A stretch of 64,000 nt of DNA from an uncultured Rhodospirillales bacterium (GTDB lineage Bacteria; Pseudomonadota; Alphaproteobacteria; Azospirillales; Azospirillaceae): positions 1 to 64,000 of the forward strand of contig CAIYNU010000035.1 of assembly GCA_903927615.1 (NCBI GenBank), read 5' to 3'. Below are positions 61,082 to 64,000 of the stretch, piece after piece; the stretch's first letter is position 1, and each line of letters starts with the position of its first letter. Under the pieces are notes generated by a model. That model did no database searches. It was not told the DNA's origin and saw only the letters and a program-made list of their open reading frames with translations. The translations under genes were made by a program, and so were the position numbers.

Positions 61082-61489
61082 ATGAAAACGCTTTTGTTCC
61101 TCGCTGTCGCGGTCGCAGCCCAAGCCGCCGGCAATATCTGCTTGAGTCTGGGCATGCGACACTTGGCCGCCGCTTTTAACGCCGACTCGGGAGACTGGAT
61201 CGCGCTCGCCGGGCTGGCGCTCACCAGTCCCTGGCTGTGGGCCGGAGCGGCCTTGCTCGCAACCTTTACACTGTTATTTACGCTGGTTCTGTCCTGGACC
61301 GACCTCAGTCTTGCCCTGCCGGTGATTTCGGTGGAAATCGTGGTGAACGTCGGGCTGGCCGGTTGGCTGCTCGGCGAGTCGGTATCGCCGTTACACTGGC
61401 TCGGGACCCTTTTGGTCGCAGCCGGAGTCGCTTTGGTGGTCGGTACCGCCAGGGACAAAGCACCCGTCCAGGAGGGACAACCGGCATGA
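61082..61489 (+). CDS. EamA/SMR-like small membrane transporter, subunit 1
   Basis: Protein of 135 residues with four hydrophobic helices: LFLAVAVAAQAAGNICLSLG, WLWAGAALLATFTLLFTLVL, LALPVISVEIVVNVGLAGWL and WLGTLLVAAGVALVVGTA. The pattern is that of half an EamA/DMT protein or a small multidrug-resistance subunit. It overlaps the second subunit by ATGA, so the two very likely form a heterodimer. Confidence 0.75.
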   Translation: MKTLLFLAVAVAAQAAGNICLSLGMRHLAAAFNADSGDWIALAGLALTSPWLWAGAALLATFTLLFTLVLSWTDLSLALPVISVEIVVNVGLAGWLLGESVSPLHWLGTLLVAAGVALVVGTARDKAPVQEGQPA

Positions 61490-61860
61490 TGACCCTGACC
61501 ATCGGGCTGGTGGCTCTCATGGTGCTGGCGGATGCCGCCAGTGACATCCTGGTGGCCCGCGCCATGAAGCAGATCGGCGAGGTGACCAGTTTTCGCCCGC
61601 GCGCGCTGGTCGGAACATTGGCGCGAATGTTCCGCAGTCCCAGCTTCACCGCCGGAATCGGCGCGGCCGCCATCCACTTCTTCACCTTTCTCGCACTGTT
61701 GAGCTTCGTCGGGCTCAGCACCGTCTTCCCTGCCACGGCGCTGGTCTACGTCGTCGCCACCGCCGGCGCCCAATTGATTTTGAAAGAACATGTCTCGCTC
61801 CGGCGCTGGGCCGGTGTCTCTTTGGTCTGTACCGGAATGATTCTGGTTTCGATGACTTGA
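61486..61860 (+). CDS. EamA/SMR-like small membrane transporter, subunit 2
   Basis: Protein of 124 residues with four helices (LVALMVLADAASDILVARAM, then a helix with AAIHFFTFLALLSF, STVFPATALVYVVATAGAQL and the closing RWAGVSLVCTGMILVSM). Complements the preceding subunit. Substrate unknown; such pairs move lipids, lipid-linked sugars or cations. Confidence 0.75.
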   Translation: MMTLTIGLVALMVLADAASDILVARAMKQIGEVTSFRPRALVGTLARMFRSPSFTAGIGAAAIHFFTFLALLSFVGLSTVFPATALVYVVATAGAQLILKEHVSLRRWAGVSLVCTGMILVSMT

Positions 61861-61884
61861 TCCCCCGATCGCACCAACCAAAAA

Positions 61885-61906
61885 GACCCGGCCTTGCGGC
61901 CGGGTC
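61885..61906 (-). terminator. Intrinsic terminator of the OmpA-family gene (bidirectional)
   Basis: Perfect 9-bp arms gacccggcc / ggccgggtc with a four-base loop. On the minus strand the stem is followed by TTTTT, a classical intrinsic terminator 48 bases after the OmpA-like stop; on the plus strand ctcttta follows, so it may also end the transporter pair. Confidence 0.85.
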
Positions 61907-61953
61907 CTCTTTATTGGCTCTGACTGACGAGCCCGCAGGTCCTTAGGGAGGAC

Positions 61954-62931
61954 TTACTCCTTGGGCGCCGGCGAGAACGGGATCGGCGGGATCGGATTGA
62001 TGTACACGATGATGTGGTCAGTCCGATTGCGGATCTCGTTGACGTTGTCGCGAGTCGGCTTCGGCAAGCGGGTCTCACCGCGAGCTTCGACGCTCAGATC
62101 GTTCGGGTTGACACCCGCGGCGACCAACGCCTTCTTCACCGACTCAGCCCGACGCTCGGACAGCTTCATGTTGTAGTCCATCGAAGCGCGCGTATCGGCC
62201 CAACCGATGATGTGAGCCAGCTTGACCTGCTGGTCGGCATCCGGAGCATAACGGACGACGTTGGCGTTCGCCTTCTTGAGCTGGCGAGCGATTTCCTCGA
62301 TGATCGGCATGTCGGACTTGCGAATGTTCGACTTGTTCGTATCGAAGAAGATCACAAAGCTGTCCGGGTATTCGGCGGGCGGGCATGACTGCTCGACCAG
62401 GGTCACCGCCGTCAGGAAGTCGGCCTTGATCGCCTCGATCTCGGTCTTCTCCCAACCTTCCTCCAGCTCCTCAATCAGGGCGTCGAAGGAGCTCTGAGCC
62501 TTGGCAGCCGCTTCCGGCGCACGGTTGCGCGTGCATTTGAAGAGGGCGTTGGTCAGCCGGGTCCGCCAGGCATACGCTTCGGCATAAGAAACCGTCACAG
62601 CCCGGGGCGCCCAATTGACCTTGTCGAGGTCCCAACGGTCCGGCAATTCCGGATCGATGACCACGCCTTCGGCCGACAACAGGGCCTTGCGCGCGAACAC
62701 CTCGTAATTACGGAGGTCACCCTCCTCCTTCTGGTTAACCGCCAGTTCGGTGTAATTCTTGGCCAGCGCCTGGGTAAAGGGCGATCCGACCGGAGTCTGG
62801 TTCTTGAGCGCCTCAAAAACGCTCGGGTCACCATACTCGCGCGCACTCATGGTGTGACCCACCAACTCCATGTGGCCACAACCCGACAATGCCAAGCCGA
62901 GCACGCCCAAGCTAAAAACCTTAACCTTCAT
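61954..62931 (-). CDS. OmpA-family outer-membrane lipoprotein
   Basis: Protein of 325 residues with a lipoprotein signal ending in LALSGC (lipidated Cys about 18). A helical domain of about 170 residues (ELAVNQKEEGDLRNYEVFAR) precedes a C-terminal OmpA domain: FVIFFDTNKSNIRKSDMPII, AHIIGWADTRASMDYNMKLS and ERRAESVKKALVAAGVNPND. It ties the outer membrane to peptidoglycan. GGGGAG precedes ATG 62931. A terminator follows. Confidence 0.9.
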   Translation of the reverse strand: MKVKVFSLGVLGLALSGCGHMELVGHTMSAREYGDPSVFEALKNQTPVGSPFTQALAKNYTELAVNQKEEGDLRNYEVFARKALLSAEGVVIDPELPDRWDLDKVNWAPRAVTVSYAEAYAWRTRLTNALFKCTRNRAPEAAAKAQSSFDALIEELEEGWEKTEIEAIKADFLTAVTLVEQSCPPAEYPDSFVIFFDTNKSNIRKSDMPIIEEIARQLKKANANVVRYAPDADQQVKLAHIIGWADTRASMDYNMKLSERRAESVKKALVAAGVNPNDLSVEARGETRLPKPTRDNVNEIRNRTDHIIVYINPIPPIPFSPAPKE

Positions 62932-63731
62932 CTTCCTACTCCCCGTTTCGACCGAGTTCATTAGATCGCGGTAACGACCCTTTTAAGGAGACTTGATCAA
63001 CCCCGTGATCAGCGACCAGCAGAACCCCTGGGTAAAGCTTGTAGCCGATCGTTACTCGAAGTCGATTGCCCGATCAAACCCTCACTGCGGAGGTCCTGCG
63101 CGACTGTGTTGTTCAGGTCACAAATAGTCAAATAGGCTACACACGATACGCAACAACACGCGAGTTGAACCTTGACTCGGTCCAGACCCGCTCAAGATAC
63201 CATGCATCGACTGTAACCCTAGACCACCGCTCCCTTCGTTTCAATCGCCTAATCTAATCCGTCAGCCCAAGAACCGCCAGTAAATGAGAAAACCATCCGG
63301 CCGAAGCGACTGATCTCAGGCGATTAATCACGGTCCGTTGCTACATTGCCACACCCACGAACCGTCCCAACCCACGGGCTGCCACCGGTTTCCAGAGCCG
63401 CCTTTCTGGTACCAATTTGCCGGCTTCGCTATCCCTGGGGCATCGGATGTTCACAAAATACCAGATGCAGGGACGGTAATGAGAGAGGAAATAGTCTCGT
63501 TGGTTGCCGCCGGCAAGGGGGCGCAACCTGAAATCTGCGGGAGACGCGGATCGCACAGCGGGGTCTTCCCGTGCTGGCTCGGCGCTCGGTGTCACGGCCC
63601 GGTGTGTCGGCGGCCTGGCGCTTGCCAGCGTTTGACCGCGACCAGGGCAAAATGTGGGAACTGCAGCCGTTCCCGGCCGACCCTGCCCCGAGACTCGGGG
63701 GCGCGGCCAACCGGGGACGGTGAGCAGAGTC
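62932..63731. other. Long intergenic region without a recognised gene
   Basis: About 800 bases between the OmpA-like gene start and the ndk end. I see no convincing protein frame (the longest have no ribosome site or family pattern), no tRNA or rRNA, and no repeat. The part near 62945-63000 probably holds the OmpA-like promoter. A small regulatory RNA cannot be excluded. Confidence 0.55.
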
Positions 63732-64000
63732 TCAGCCGACGATTTCGATGGTGCTGAAGAAAAATGCGATCTCGGTCGCCGCATTCTCGGCACTGTCCGA
63801 ACCGTGAGCCGAGTTCGCCTCAATGGATTCGGCGAAGTCCTTGCGGATGGTACCCGGGGTGGCGTTGGCCGGATTGGTCGCGCCCATGATGTCGCGGTTG
63901 CGCGTCACCGCGTCTTCGCCTTCCAGAACCTGGACGACAACCGGTCCCGAGGACATGAAGGCGCACAGGTCATTGTAAAAAGGCCGTTGCGCATGAACGG
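63732..64000 (-). CDS. ndk: Nucleoside-diphosphate kinase, C-terminal part (runs off the window)
   Basis: The last 88 or so residues of Ndk: [20 protein letters not shown], the conserved [20 protein letters not shown] and the catalytic His in [20 protein letters not shown]. It transfers phosphate among nucleoside di- and triphosphates. The N-terminal part is beyond position 64000. Stop is TGA at 63732-63734. Confidence 0.95.
   Translation of the reverse strand, partial: VHAQRPFYNDLCAFMSSGPVVVQVLEGEDAVTRNRDIMGATNPANATPGTIRKDFAESIEANSAHGSDSAENAATEIAFFFSTIEIVG

Noticed and set aside
63066..63823. Several frames in the 800-bp gap before ndk
   Set aside because: None has a ribosome site, family pattern or convincing composition, and they overlap on both strands.

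Overview
The window is GC-rich bacterial chromosome. Gene order, codon use and families (globin-coupled chemoreceptor, DUF1640 and DUF2325 proteins, a decayed cooS, short ATGA-overlap operons) suggest an alphaproteobacterium, most likely in or near the Rhodospirillales. The genus cannot be set from sequence reading alone.

The left end (1-3653) is accessory and scarred. It holds tandem papain-like toxin / Imm35-like immunity cassettes that share a 193-bp repeat, then a Phd/ParE-type toxin-antitoxin pair whose toxin is cut by a transposase fragment, then an unknown gene carrying a run of 13 G. 

From about 3.7 to 44.6 kb lies a large organosulfur/organosulfonate island. It contains 6 substrate-binding proteins, 5 permeases and 5 ATPases of the SsuABC/TauABC type, interleaved with catabolic genes. 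Recognisable enzymes are sulfoacetaldehyde acetyltransferase (xsc) in an operon with an Fe-type alcohol dehydrogenase; divergently, an acylating sulfoacetaldehyde dehydrogenase (sauS) with a two-subunit ADP-forming CoA ligase (sauC/sauD-like); an L-cysteate sulfo-lyase candidate (cuyA) overlapping an aspartate-racemase-like gene; and a binding protein followed by a two-subunit class I fumarase and a three-subunit succinate dehydrogenase/fumarate reductase-like complex. The expected flow is sulfoacetate to sulfoacetyl-CoA to sulfoacetaldehyde, with isethionate possibly entering through the alcohol dehydrogenase, then Xsc giving acetyl phosphate and sulfite. Cysteate would give pyruvate, ammonia and sulfite. 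The fumarase/dehydrogenase module is the best candidate for something undescribed: by analogy (cysteate to aspartate, sulfolactate to malate, sulfopropionate to succinate) it could oxidise and hydrate a sulfonated acid such as 3-sulfopropionate or sulfosuccinate. That is inference.

Between 24.8 and 30.3 kb the island is broken by an EAL protein, a DUF2325 protein and several damaged genes: a metY stub, a frameshifted Rrf2 regulator, two halves of a methyltransferase on opposite strands, and an enoyl-CoA hydratase stub around a CoA-transferase pair. From 30.3 to 44.6 kb three more transporter sets follow, with a PLP Cys/Met-metabolism enzyme, an acetyl-CoA-synthetase-like enzyme, an OsmC protein and a DUF3604 protein. 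Then come metY, a CoA-binding protein and an FAD protein.

The right end (47.9-64 kb) is mostly core genome: a decayed cooS, a TerB/J-domain protein, uup, two small secreted paralogues, an amidase, epmA, rodA, a globin-coupled chemoreceptor, uvrB, a coiled-coil protein, a small-multidrug-resistance-like pair, an OmpA lipoprotein and the 3' end of ndk.
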